Origin: JABFXC01 sp035551575
GTDB lineage: Bacteria > Gemmatimonadota > Gemmatimonadetes > Gemmatimonadales > Gemmatimonadaceae
Assembly (NCBI GenBank): GCA_035551575.1
Contig: DASZNJ010000290.1
Location: 1-8,023 of the forward strand
Direction of reading: 5' to 3'
DNA length: 8,023 bases
Shown here: piece after piece, positions 1-6,425 of the stretch
How positions within the stretch are numbered: position 1 is the first letter of the stretch
How the letters are laid out: every line of letters begins with the position of its first letter
Notes under the pieces: generated by a model
Databases searched by the model: none
What the model was told of the DNA's origin: nothing
The model's input: the letters and a program-made list of their open reading frames with translations, nothing else
Made by a program: the position numbers and the translations under genes

Positions 1-275
1 GCCCGGCGCCGCGACCCCATCCGCGCGGCGGCGGTCGACGCGCCGGGGATACCGCCCGCGCGGCCGTTAGGCGCGCGGCCGGGGGCGTCCACCGACTCGC
101 CTGTCCGCGCCTCCCCCCTTGCCGGCGCACCGGCGGCGACCGAGTCGACGGCGGTGATCAGCGTGAAGAGCTGTTGCGGACGCACCGCAGCGGCAGCGCG
201 GTCCGGCACGAGGGCGAGCGCGCCGGCTGCGGCGCACATCACCACGGCGGAGTTGATCGAGCGTCGCATGCACAT
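1..275 (-). CDS. N-terminal part of a secreted protein, cut by the window edge
   Basis: This frame is open from an ATG at 275 to the left edge without a stop, giving 91 codons. The first residues look like a Sec signal peptide: a basic start (MCMRRSINSA), a hydrophobic core (VVMCAAAGALALV) and a small-residue stretch ending in AAAA near residue 30, a plausible signal peptidase I site. A second in-frame ATG at 269 gives a more usual start (MRRSIN). By my count about 85-90% of third positions are G or C, which fits a real gene. The mature part begins VRPQQLFTLITAVDSVAAGA and then becomes rich in Gly, Ala, Arg and Pro, as in a linker. I do not recognise the family. It lies 56 bp after queE on the same strand. 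No Shine-Dalgarno sequence is visible. The short plus-strand frame ending at 70 is an alternative reading of the far left only. Confidence 0.55.
   Translation of the reverse strand, partial: MCMRRSINSAVVMCAAAGALALVPDRAAAAVRPQQLFTLITAVDSVAAGAPARGEARTGESVDAPGRAPNGRAGGIPGASTAAARMGSRRR
56..78. repeat. GC-rich inverted repeat with GTTA loop
   Basis: CCGCGCG (56-62) pairs with CGCGCGG (72-78), and CC (64-65) pairs with GG (70-71) across a single bulged G at 63. This leaves a four-base GTTA loop. The loop and right arm contain one copy of the CGTTAGGC octamer. There is no T-run after it. GC-rich DNA forms such arms easily, so function is uncertain. Confidence 0.35.
65..72 (+). repeat. CGTTAGGC octamer, copy 1
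   Basis: Exact CGTTAGGC on the plus strand. It sits in the loop and right arm of the inverted repeat at 56-78. In the minus-strand partial gene it is read as Pro-Asn codons (CCT AAC). In the plus direction it would give a TAG stop at 68-70. Confidence 0.6.
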
Positions 276-278
276 GAC

Positions 279-295
279 AAAAGCAAGACGCTTGC
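279..295 (-). terminator. Possible weak terminator after queE
   Basis: Read on the minus strand, GCAAG-CGT-CTTGC (295-283) forms a 5-bp stem with a 3-base loop. Two further G-T wobble pairs are possible below it. It is followed directly by TTTT (282-279). It lies 37 bp after the queE stop, where a terminator would be expected, but the next ATG is only 3 bases further on. The stem is short, so it may be a chance structure or may affect translation of the next gene. Confidence 0.3.
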
Positions 296-331
296 CGGAC
301 CCGGCGTGCAACGAGACGAGCGAACGCCTCC

Positions 332-979
332 TCACCGGATGTTCAGCATCTTGTGCGTCTGCAAGCTCAAACGCCACCGTGGGTTCGCCATGCAGTACTC
401 GACCGCGCGCTGCGTGTTCTGTTCGCGCTGCGGACCGTCCATCGGCTGGAGAAAGAAATACCGAAAGTCGAGCGCGGCAAATTTTTCCGGCATCGCATCG
501 GGCTGCGGAAAGACGAGTTTGAGCTCGTTGCCGTGTGTCAGCGTCAATGGGAGCGCGCCCGCTTTCGGACTCACGCAGATCCAGTCGATCCCCGGCGGGG
601 GCTCCTTCGTTCCATTGGTCTCGATCGCGACCTCGAAGCCGGCATCGTGCAGCGCGGCGACCAGCGGTGCGTCGAGCTGCAGCAGCGGCTCACCCCCCGT
701 GCAGACGACGAGCGGGCGGGCGCCACGCATGTTCTTCCATGGCCAGCGCGACACCACGGCGCGCGCCAATCCCTCGGGGCTGTCGAACTTTCCCCCATCA
801 GGTCCGACGCCGACGAAGTCGGTGTCGCAGAACGGGCACGCTGCATCGGCGCGATCTTCCTCGCGGCCCGTCCAGAGGTTGCAGCCGGAGAAGCGCAGGA
901 ACACCGCGGCGCGGCCTGCATTCGCCCCCTCGCCCTGGAGGGTGTAGAAGATCTCCTTCACCGTGTAGGCGCGGCTCAT
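332..979 (-). CDS. queE: 7-carboxy-7-deazaguanine synthase (radical SAM)
   Basis: This 215-residue enzyme turns 6-carboxy-5,6,7,8-tetrahydropterin into 7-carboxy-7-deazaguanine, the ring-contraction step towards preQ0 and queuosine. The N-terminal part carries the YTLQGEG motif (residues 12-18), which is characteristic of QueE. The iron-sulfur cysteines are C33, C48 and C51, a CX14CX2C spacing instead of the usual radical-SAM CX3CX2C. This longer spacing is known from the Burkholderia multivorans type of QueE. The SAM-contacting GGEP motif is at 95-98, and a later ETNGT (120-124) also fits the family. The length is normal. The ATG overlaps the queC stop by four bases (ATGA), so the two are probably translationally coupled. 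A GAGG lies 7 bases upstream of the start. I see no defect. Confidence 0.95.
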   Translation of the reverse strand: MSRAYTVKEIFYTLQGEGANAGRAAVFLRFSGCNLWTGREEDRADAACPFCDTDFVGVGPDGGKFDSPEGLARAVVSRWPWKNMRGARPLVVCTGGEPLLQLDAPLVAALHDAGFEVAIETNGTKEPPPGIDWICVSPKAGALPLTLTHGNELKLVFPQPDAMPEKFAALDFRYFFLQPMDGPQREQNTQRAVEYCMANPRWRLSLQTHKMLNIR

Positions 980-1686
980 CGTCCCGCCTCGCTCGCGTAG
1001 CGCGCGGGGTCGCGGCGTCCACCCTCGGAGAATCCCTTCAGCCGCAGCTGGCAGGCGTCGCAGCGCCCGCAGGCGGCGCCGCTCTCGTCGGGATCGTAGC
1101 AGCTCGTCGTCAACGAGTAATCGACCCCGAGGCTCGCGCCGAGCTCGATGATCTGGCGCTTGGTGAGGTGCAACAGCGGCGCGCGGATCTTCACGGCGCC
1201 GCCCTCGACGCCGGCGCGCGTCGCGAGGTTCGCCAGCTGCTCGAACGCGGCGATGTATTCGGGGCGGCAGTCCGGATAGCCCGAGTAATCGAGCGCGTTG
1301 ACGCCGATGAAGATGTCGTGCGCGCCGAGCACCTCAGCCCAGGCGAGCGCGTACGAGAGGAAGATCGTGTTGCGCGCCGGGACGTAGGTGACCGGGACCC
1401 CGCTCGACATCTCGGCGGCGTGGCGATCCTTCGGCACGGCGATGTCCGCGGTGAGCGCCGATCCACCGAACACGCGCAGGTCGATCTCGACGACGACATG
1501 GCGCGCGACGCGGTACTGCGCCGCCACCGCGCGCGCCGCCGACAGCTCGTGGTGGTGGCGCTGGCCGTAGCGAAAGCTCATCGCATGCACGGCGTAGCCC
1601 TCGCGCGTGGCCAGGGCGAGCAGCGTCGTCGAGTCGAGGCCGCCGCTGAGCAGCAGGACGGCGTTGGGGCGTGTGGTCTCTGTCAT
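976..1686 (-). CDS. queC: 7-cyano-7-deazaguanine synthase
   Basis: This 236-residue ATP-dependent enzyme converts 7-carboxy-7-deazaguanine, the product of QueE, into preQ0 using ammonia. The PP-loop SGGLDS is at residues 14-19 and binds ATP. VPARNT (102-107) and the YSGYPDCRPEY stretch (134-144) are family signatures around the active site. Four cysteines near the C-terminus, C196, C206, C209 and C212 (the last three as CGRCDAC), form the structural zinc site. The length is typical of the family. It is followed by queE with a four-base overlap. It begins 42 bp after the MCP stop, so it could be transcribed with the genes upstream or from its own promoter. No good Shine-Dalgarno sequence is visible before the ATG. 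I see no preQ1-type riboswitch in the short leader. queD and queF are not in the window. Confidence 0.96.
   Translation of the reverse strand: MTETTRPNAVLLLSGGLDSTTLLALATREGYAVHAMSFRYGQRHHHELSAARAVAAQYRVARHVVVEIDLRVFGGSALTADIAVPKDRHAAEMSSGVPVTYVPARNTIFLSYALAWAEVLGAHDIFIGVNALDYSGYPDCRPEYIAAFEQLANLATRAGVEGGAVKIRAPLLHLTKRQIIELGASLGVDYSLTTSCYDPDESGAACGRCDACQLRLKGFSEGGRRDPARYASEAGR
987..990 (-). promoter_or_regulatory. Ribosome binding site of queE
   Basis: GAGG on the minus strand, 7 bases before the queE ATG and inside the end of queC. It supports the ATG at 979 and would allow independent as well as coupled initiation. Confidence 0.45.
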
Positions 1687-1716
1687 GGGCGCGGGGGGAC
1701 GCGCCGAAACATAACC

Positions 1717-1730
1717 GATCCCGCGGGATC
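1717..1730. repeat. 14-bp perfect palindrome between MCP and queC
   Basis: GATCCCGCGGGATC is its own reverse complement. It overlaps the first two bases (in reading order) of the MCP stop codon and lies about 30 bp before the queC ATG. As a hairpin it gives only a 5-bp stem with a CGCG loop and no good T-run, so it is a weak terminator. As duplex DNA it could be a dimer-binding operator for queCE. No regulator is identified. Confidence 0.35.
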
Positions 1731-3588
1731 AGCCTACCTTCGCGCGCCTCGCCTCGAAGTTGAGCGCCGCGAGGTGCTGTTCGGGGGACACCGCCGACGC
1801 CTTGATCTCGTCGACGCGCAGCCCCTTCACCATCTCGCGGAGCAGCGAGGAGTTCTCGAGGAGCTCGGCCGACGCCGCGCTCATCTGCTCGCAGGCCGCG
1901 CTCTGCTCCTGCGTCGCCGCGCTCACCTGCTCGGCGGCGGACGCATGCCCCTCGGCCGCGCGCGCGATCGACGAGACGCTTTCCGCGGCACCGGACACGA
2001 CCTGCACGTTCGCCTCGGCGGCGGTGGCGACGCCGGCGGCGGCGTGCCGCGTCTTCTCGGCGGCGGCAGCGATCGTCGTCAGGGCGTCCTCGACGTCCTT
2101 CGAGATCCGCTCGATCTCGCCGACGCGCGTCGAGCTCTCGACCATCGCGCGCGTCGTCGTCGCGACGCGCTCGGTGACCTTCGTCGTCAGCACGACGATC
2201 TCGTCGGCGGCACCCTGCGCCTGCTCGGCGAGCTTGCGCACCTCGTCCGCGACGACCGCGAAACCCCTGCCGGCGCGGCCGGCCCGCGCCGCTTCGATCG
2301 CGGCGTTGAGTGCGAGCAGGTTCGTCTGCTCGGCGATGCGGCTGACCGTCTCGACGAAGCGGTTGATGTCGACCGCGGTGTCGTTGAGCACCGCGACTTC
2401 CTGGGTCGCCTGCTGCACCGAGTGCCTGACGTCGGTGAGGATGCCGAGCGTGCGCTCGAGCTCGCGGCGTCGCGTGTTGGACGTCTGCTCGATCGACGCG
2501 GCGAGGGTGTTCACGTCGCCGGCGCCGGAGAGCATGCCGAGCGCCTGCCCGCGGATCTCGCGCAGCGCATCGCTCACCTGGCGCAGCTCCTGTACCTGTG
2601 CCTCGGCGCCGCCGGAAACCTCACCCATCGAGGACGATGTCTGGCCGGCGGACTGCGACAGCTGGTTGGAAACCGACGAGAGGTCGTGCGCCGACTGCGC
2701 GACGCTGTCCGACGTGGCGGCCACGACCGCGACGATGCGTGACAGCGATTCGCCGGTGTGGTTCAGTGCCTGCGCGAGGATCTCGAACTCGCGCGGCATG
2801 CTGCGCGTAGTGCGGACCGTCAGGTCGCCGTCGCTGAACGCCATGGCGTGGCTGACCAGGTCGGCGAGCGGCTGCGACACGGAGCGCACGGTGCGCGTGA
2901 CGACCGCGAAGGCGCAGAGCAGCGCGACACCGATCAGCGTGACGAGCCAGACGCTGCGCCGCGACGCGTAGCGCGCGAGCGAGCGCGATGCGTCGGCAAC
3001 CTTGCGCGCCTTCGTCTCGCCGAGGCGATCGATGTCGGCGAGGATCTGGCTGGCGATCGGGCGGGCGAGAGCCGCCTCGGTACGCGCCTCGCCGACGCGC
3101 CCGAGATCGGCGAGCCGGTGCGCGCGGGCGAAATGCGTCTCGACGAGCGAGAGCTTCTCGTCGATCGACGCGGTCAGCGCGACCTCCTGGGCCGACTGCC
3201 CGCGGCGGGCGTTCATCTTCCGCTGCGTGGCGTGGGCGTCCCAGCCTAACGCGCGGAACTCGGCGAGCGTCGCGCTGTCGCGCGTGTCGAGGTAGACCGT
3301 CGCCGCCTGCAGCTGCTGGGCGATGTCCGACGAGAGTCGCGACGAGAGCTGCGACTGTTCCTGCACGAGGGCGAAGCTGGCCTTGACCTCCTTCGACATC
3401 GAGCGCAGCGCGTGGAAGCCGATCGCGCCGGCGACGACGAGGAGGACGACGAGGCTGCCGAAGCCCACCTTCAGGATGCTGCTGATCGAGGCGAGCGCGG
3501 AAGACAGGAAACCGCCTGCCTGGGGAACGGTCGCGGCGGAGAGAACGGCCGCGCTGGAGATCGGCGTGACCTTCGGATCGGTGCTCAC
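1729..3588 (-). CDS. Methyl-accepting chemotaxis protein (transmembrane chemoreceptor)
   Basis: This 619-residue receptor should sense a signal outside the inner membrane and control CheA through CheW. In order it has a 40-residue N-terminal leader, TM1 (about 43-60), a helical extracytoplasmic domain (about 64-208) resembling the four-helix-bundle MCP sensors, TM2 (about 212-231), a HAMP domain (232-285, with P240 and GDLTVR at 254-259), and a long coiled-coil signalling domain. The conserved hairpin tip runs from RIAEQTNLLALNAAIEAARA (417-436) to RGFAVVADEVRKLAEQ (441-456). The arms on each side of the tip are about 150 residues. I see no C-terminal CheR-docking pentapeptide. The start is GTG at 3588, overlapping the stop of the upstream binding lipoprotein (GTGA). 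The next in-frame Met is residue 64, too late to keep TM1. The membrane layout and family are certain. The ligand is unknown. Confidence 0.95.
   Translation of the reverse strand: MSTDPKVTPISSAAVLSAATVPQAGGFLSSALASISSILKVGFGSLVVLLVVAGAIGFHALRSMSKEVKASFALVQEQSQLSSRLSSDIAQQLQAATVYLDTRDSATLAEFRALGWDAHATQRKMNARRGQSAQEVALTASIDEKLSLVETHFARAHRLADLGRVGEARTEAALARPIASQILADIDRLGETKARKVADASRSLARYASRRSVWLVTLIGVALLCAFAVVTRTVRSVSQPLADLVSHAMAFSDGDLTVRTTRSMPREFEILAQALNHTGESLSRIVAVVAATSDSVAQSAHDLSSVSNQLSQSAGQTSSSMGEVSGGAEAQVQELRQVSDALREIRGQALGMLSGAGDVNTLAASIEQTSNTRRRELERTLGILTDVRHSVQQATQEVAVLNDTAVDINRFVETVSRIAEQTNLLALNAAIEAARAGRAGRGFAVVADEVRKLAEQAQGAADEIVVLTTKVTERVATTTRAMVESSTRVGEIERISKDVEDALTTIAAAAEKTRHAAAGVATAAEANVQVVSGAAESVSSIARAAEGHASAAEQVSAATQEQSAACEQMSAASAELLENSSLLREMVKGLRVDEIKASAVSPEQHLAALNFEARRAKVG
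3244..3251 (-). repeat. CGTTAGGC octamer, copy 2
   Basis: Exact copy on the minus strand inside the MCP sensor domain. It supplies an in-frame TTA codon (Leu114) followed by GGC (Gly115). TTA is otherwise nearly unused in this window. Confidence 0.6.
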
Positions 3589-4697
3589 TGGGCGGCCACC
3601 GCGAGAAGCCCCTTGTCGATGCGCGTCATCACGAAGCTCTTGCCGACAGGATCGCCATCGGCCTGGAAGCGGATGTCTCCGGTCACTCCGTGGAAGGCGC
3701 TCTTCTCGTCGAGCCCGGCCAGCCAGTCGCGGATCCGCTCGCGATCCGGGCCGACCGCCTCGATGGCCGCCGCGATCAGGCGCGTCGCATCGTAGGCGAG
3801 CGCCGCATTGCCGTCGGGGATCAACGCGTACTTCTGGCGAAACGCGCGGACGAAGCTCTGTGCCTCGGGACGCGGATCTTCGGCCGTGAACGGCGCGCCG
3901 ACGTAGACCCCATTCGATAGCGACGTGTCGGCGACGATGCCGGTCCAGCCATCGCCTCCGAGGAAGTCGGCGTGCATCCCCTGGCGGCGCGCTTCGTGGA
4001 GGATCGTCAGCCCTGACGCGTCGGTACCGGCCGCGAAGACGACGTCCGCCCTCTCGCGGGCGTAGTAGCTGATGAAGGGTTCGAGGTCGCTCTTCCCGTC
4101 CGGGATCGGGTCGATGCTGACGATCTCGCCGGCGAAGGCCTTCTGGAAGGAATCGGCGAGACCGCGGCCGTAGCTGTTGTTCTCGTAGATGATCGCCGCC
4201 CGCCGATGGCCAAGCTGGTCGGCGAATCGCGCGAGCGCGATGCCGTTCGCCGAGTCGCTCGAGATGACGCGGAATGTCCAGCGCGAGATCCCGGTGAGCT
4301 CGGGCGAAGTCGCCGTCGTCGCGACGGCGGGGAGCTCGCCATCGTAGACGCGAGCGGCGGCGACCATCGCGCCCGAGTTCACGTGCCCGATCACGGCGAC
4401 GAGCTCACGGTTGGCTACGAAATCGGCGGCCACCTGCGCCGCCCTGGTCCCCTGACCTTCGTCATCCTGCTCGATGACCTGGAGCGGTCGATGCCGCACT
4501 CCACCCCGTGCGTTGATCTCCTCGATCGCGAGGTCGATTCCCATCTTGTTCATCGCCCCGTACGCCTCCTTCCACGGTCCGGCGGCGCCGACGAGTACGG
4601 GACGGGACGAGCCCGAGCAGGAGGCGAGCAGCGCGATCATGGCACCGGCGATCAGCGGCTGCAGCCGTCGCGCCGGGCGGAGTAGGGTGCTAGGCAT
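3585..4697 (-). CDS. LivJ/LivK-type periplasmic substrate-binding lipoprotein
   Basis: This 370-residue protein belongs to the type I periplasmic-binding family (branched-chain amino acid and amide type, Peripla_BP_6). Residues 1-26 are a lipoprotein signal with basic RPARR, a hydrophobic stretch and the lipobox LASC, so the mature protein starts at Cys27 and should be membrane-anchored. The first lobe has the family pattern of GIDLAIEEINARGG (53-66), VAVIGHVNSGA (100-110) and ATTATSPELTG (126-136). The hinge and second lobe follow with YENNSYGRG (171-179), DGWTG (249-253) and GVTGDIRFQADGD (337-349). Ligands in this family include leucine, amides and many others, so specificity cannot be assigned. 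I chose ATG at 4697. A TTG directly before it is possible but adds only one residue. No Shine-Dalgarno sequence is seen. No permease or ATPase gene is adjacent. It overlaps the MCP start by four bases, which suggests a sensing role. Confidence 0.92.
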   Translation of the reverse strand: MPSTLLRPARRLQPLIAGAMIALLASCSGSSRPVLVGAAGPWKEAYGAMNKMGIDLAIEEINARGGVRHRPLQVIEQDDEGQGTRAAQVAADFVANRELVAVIGHVNSGAMVAAARVYDGELPAVATTATSPELTGISRWTFRVISSDSANGIALARFADQLGHRRAAIIYENNSYGRGLADSFQKAFAGEIVSIDPIPDGKSDLEPFISYYARERADVVFAAGTDASGLTILHEARRQGMHADFLGGDGWTGIVADTSLSNGVYVGAPFTAEDPRPEAQSFVRAFRQKYALIPDGNAALAYDATRLIAAAIEAVGPDRERIRDWLAGLDEKSAFHGVTGDIRFQADGDPVGKSFVMTRIDKGLLAVAAQ

Positions 4698-4820
4698 CAA
4701 ACAGATGACGGGAGAGAGGGGCCGTCGGTCACGGGTCCTCTGGCACCACTCCTGCCCTCGTCCCCGTCAGAAGATGAGCCCGACGGCGGCTCTCGTTTGA
4801 CTCAACGAAGGGGTGCTGAC
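4698..4820. promoter_or_regulatory. Divergent intergenic region, probably holding two promoters
   Basis: This 123-bp gap separates two divergent genes, so it must hold the promoter of each unless transcription comes from further away. I find no convincing sigma-70 pair of boxes on either strand. Visible structure: an inverted repeat GAGCC-7-GGCTC (4776-4792) and the short palindrome TTGACTCAA (4797-4805), directly before the ribosome binding site of the plus-strand gene. Either could be an operator, but both are short. Confidence 0.35.
4808..4813 (+). promoter_or_regulatory. Ribosome binding site deciding the SDR start
   Basis: AAGGGG lies 7 bases before the ATG at 4821. It supports that ATG over the in-frame TTG at 4797, which would add eight poorly conserved residues and place this purine run inside the gene. 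Confidence 0.55.
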
Positions 4821-6410
4821 ATGAAGGTCCTCGTGACAGGTGGGACGGGCGTCGTCGGACGGGCGACTGTGACTGCGCTGGTCGATCGCGGCCATACGGT
4901 GCGGCTGCTTTCGAGGAATGCGAGGCGGGACTCGGCCCAGTGGGGTTCGGCGGTCGAGTCCTGGAGCGGCGACGTCGCGAAAGACGAGGGCCTCGTCGGT
5001 GTCACCGACGGTTGCGAGGCGGTCCTCCACGTGGTCGGCGTCGTCCGGGCGAGCGAGGGCGGGCCCTCGATACGCGAAATCAACGTCGAAGGCACCCAGC
5101 GGATCCTGCGCGAGGCGATCAGCTCCGGCGGCCCGCGCTTCATCTTCGTCTCGTCACTCGGCGCCGATCGCGGCGAGTCCGAGTACCACCGGACGAAGCG
5201 CGAAGCCGAGGCGCTCGTGCGCGAATATCCCGGTCCGTGGACGATCGTTCGCCCCGGAAACGTCTACGGTCCGGGTGACGACGAGATCTCCCTCCTCCTC
5301 CGCATGGTGCGGACGCTGCCGGTGATCCCCGTGATCGGTGGGGGCGACGCGAGGTTCCAGCCGGTGTACGCCGGCGACCTCGGTCGCGCGCTGGCGATGG
5401 CGGTCGAGCGAACAGACCTCACCGGCCGGGTGCTCGAGCTCGCGGGCACCGAGGAGACTTCGCAGAACGACCTCATCGAGCGCTTCTCGCGGATCACGAA
5501 GCGTGAGCCGGCCCGCGTCGGGGTCCCCGAGTTCCTCACCTCGATCGGCATCTCCCTGGCCGAGGCGACCGGGGTGCCGGTGCCCTTCAACCAGTCGCAG
5601 CTGACCATGCTGCGCGAGGGGAATCGCATCCCCGCCGACAGGATCAACGCGCTGACCGACATCTTCGGCATCACGCCGACACCGCTCGACGAGGGGTTGC
5701 GCATCCTCTGCGACGGGCTCCCCGAGACCCTCCCCTCCGAGGGGGTGGGTGCGATGAAGCGGAAGCAGTTCTGGGCCGACATCACCGGATCGGCCCACAC
5801 GCCGGAAACGCTGTTCGCGCTCTTCAGGCAGCGCTTCGCCGAGCTGGCGCCGCTGACGATGGACCTGCACGCGGAGCCGGATACCCCGACGACCCTCGAG
5901 GAAGGGGCGACGTTGACGATGGCGCTCCCGCTGCGCGGCAACGTCCAGGTGCGCGTCGAGGAAGTGACCGATCGCCGGGCGACGCTGTGCACCCTCGCCG
6001 GTCATCCGCTCGCCGGCGCGGTCCGCTTCCTCGCCGAAGACCGCGCCGACATGATCCGTTTCCAGGTCGAGGTCTACGACCGGCCGGCGACGCTCGTCGA
6101 TCATCTCGTGATGCGCCCCGTCGGCGAGCTGCTGCAGTCGGCGACCTGGGACAAGGTCGTCGAGGCGGTGGTCGACGCCAGCGGCGGGCGGGCGGTGGAC
6201 GGGATCCACCACGAAGAGGCGGTGCTCGACAGCGACCAGTCGGAGCGGATCGACGAATGGCTGCGCGACCTCGTCATGGAGCAGCGACGTGAGGGCTCAC
6301 GCGACGGCGTCGCGCCCGGTGAAGGGGAGGGGACGCGCGCCGACGAGCGCAGGAACAGCGGCGTCGGCGACCTGCGGCCGGGCGGAACAGGCGGGGAGAC
6401 GCGGGTCTAG
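4821..6410 (+). CDS. Atypical SDR / NAD(P)-binding protein with extra C-terminal domain
   Basis: This is a 529-residue, probably cytosolic protein. Residues 1 to about 300 form an extended or atypical short-chain dehydrogenase domain: the dinucleotide-binding GGTGVVG is at 7-13, VSSLGA at 110-115, Y122-x3-K126 fits the catalytic YxxxK, and RPGNVYGPGD (144-153) is typical of epimerase-like and NDUFA9-like members. Such proteins are oxidoreductases, epimerases or non-catalytic NAD(P) sensors, and the substrate cannot be read from the sequence. Residues about 315-480 are a second alpha/beta region (QFWADITGS, TLAGHPLAGAVRF, MRPVGELLQSATWDKVVEAV). Its TL-GHP stretch vaguely recalls DUF1990, but I am not sure. 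The last 40 residues are charged, Gly/Arg-rich and probably disordered. The start at ATG 4821 is supported by AAGGGG. The gene stands alone on its strand and converges on the DCC gene. Confidence 0.85.
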   Translation: MKVLVTGGTGVVGRATVTALVDRGHTVRLLSRNARRDSAQWGSAVESWSGDVAKDEGLVGVTDGCEAVLHVVGVVRASEGGPSIREINVEGTQRILREAISSGGPRFIFVSSLGADRGESEYHRTKREAEALVREYPGPWTIVRPGNVYGPGDDEISLLLRMVRTLPVIPVIGGGDARFQPVYAGDLGRALAMAVERTDLTGRVLELAGTEETSQNDLIERFSRITKREPARVGVPEFLTSIGISLAEATGVPVPFNQSQLTMLREGNRIPADRINALTDIFGITPTPLDEGLRILCDGLPETLPSEGVGAMKRKQFWADITGSAHTPETLFALFRQRFAELAPLTMDLHAEPDTPTTLEEGATLTMALPLRGNVQVRVEEVTDRRATLCTLAGHPLAGAVRFLAEDRADMIRFQVEVYDRPATLVDHLVMRPVGELLQSATWDKVVEAVVDASGGRAVDGIHHEEAVLDSDQSERIDEWLRDLVMEQRREGSRDGVAPGEGEGTRADERRNSGVGDLRPGGTGGETRV

Positions 6411-6417
6411 CCGCCCT

Positions 6418-6425
6418 GCCTAACG
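6418..6425 (-). repeat. CGTTAGGC octamer, copy 3, at the DCC gene stop
   Basis: Exact copy on the minus strand. Read in frame it is CGT TAG GC, so it supplies the last Arg codon and the amber stop of the DCC gene. It lies in the 9-bp convergent junction with the SDR gene, where I see no T-rich terminator. Confidence 0.6.

Noticed and set aside
2..70. Tail of a plus-strand gene ending CGT TAG GC at 70
   Set aside because: The ending resembles two other gene ends here, but the 22 residues are mostly Arg, Gly and Pro. The minus-strand frame over the same bases has a signal peptide and better codon character. It stays possible.
1687..1728. preQ1 riboswitch before queC
   Set aside because: The 42-bp leader has no C-rich loop with an A-rich tail that would form the known small pseudoknot, and little room for an expression platform.
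535..2742. A 735-codon open frame on the plus strand
   Set aside because: It lies antisense to queE, queC and the MCP, all of which have clear motifs. Its product is Arg/Ala/Asp-rich with no recognisable domain, as expected for a high-GC shadow frame.
1760..2971. A 403-codon Ser/Ala-rich frame on the plus strand
   Set aside because: It is the complementary reading of the MCP coiled coil. The Ser/Ala repeats mirror the Ala-rich receptor codons.
4797..4825. TTGACT as a -35 box for the SDR gene
   Set aside because: A -10 box at proper spacing would fall on the start codon (CATGAA), a poor match, and the ribosome binding site would not be transcribed.
5154..6212. A 352-codon frame on the minus strand
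   Set aside because: It is antisense to the SDR gene and rich in Arg, His and Glu without any family motif. The SDR frame has a ribosome binding site and conserved motifs.
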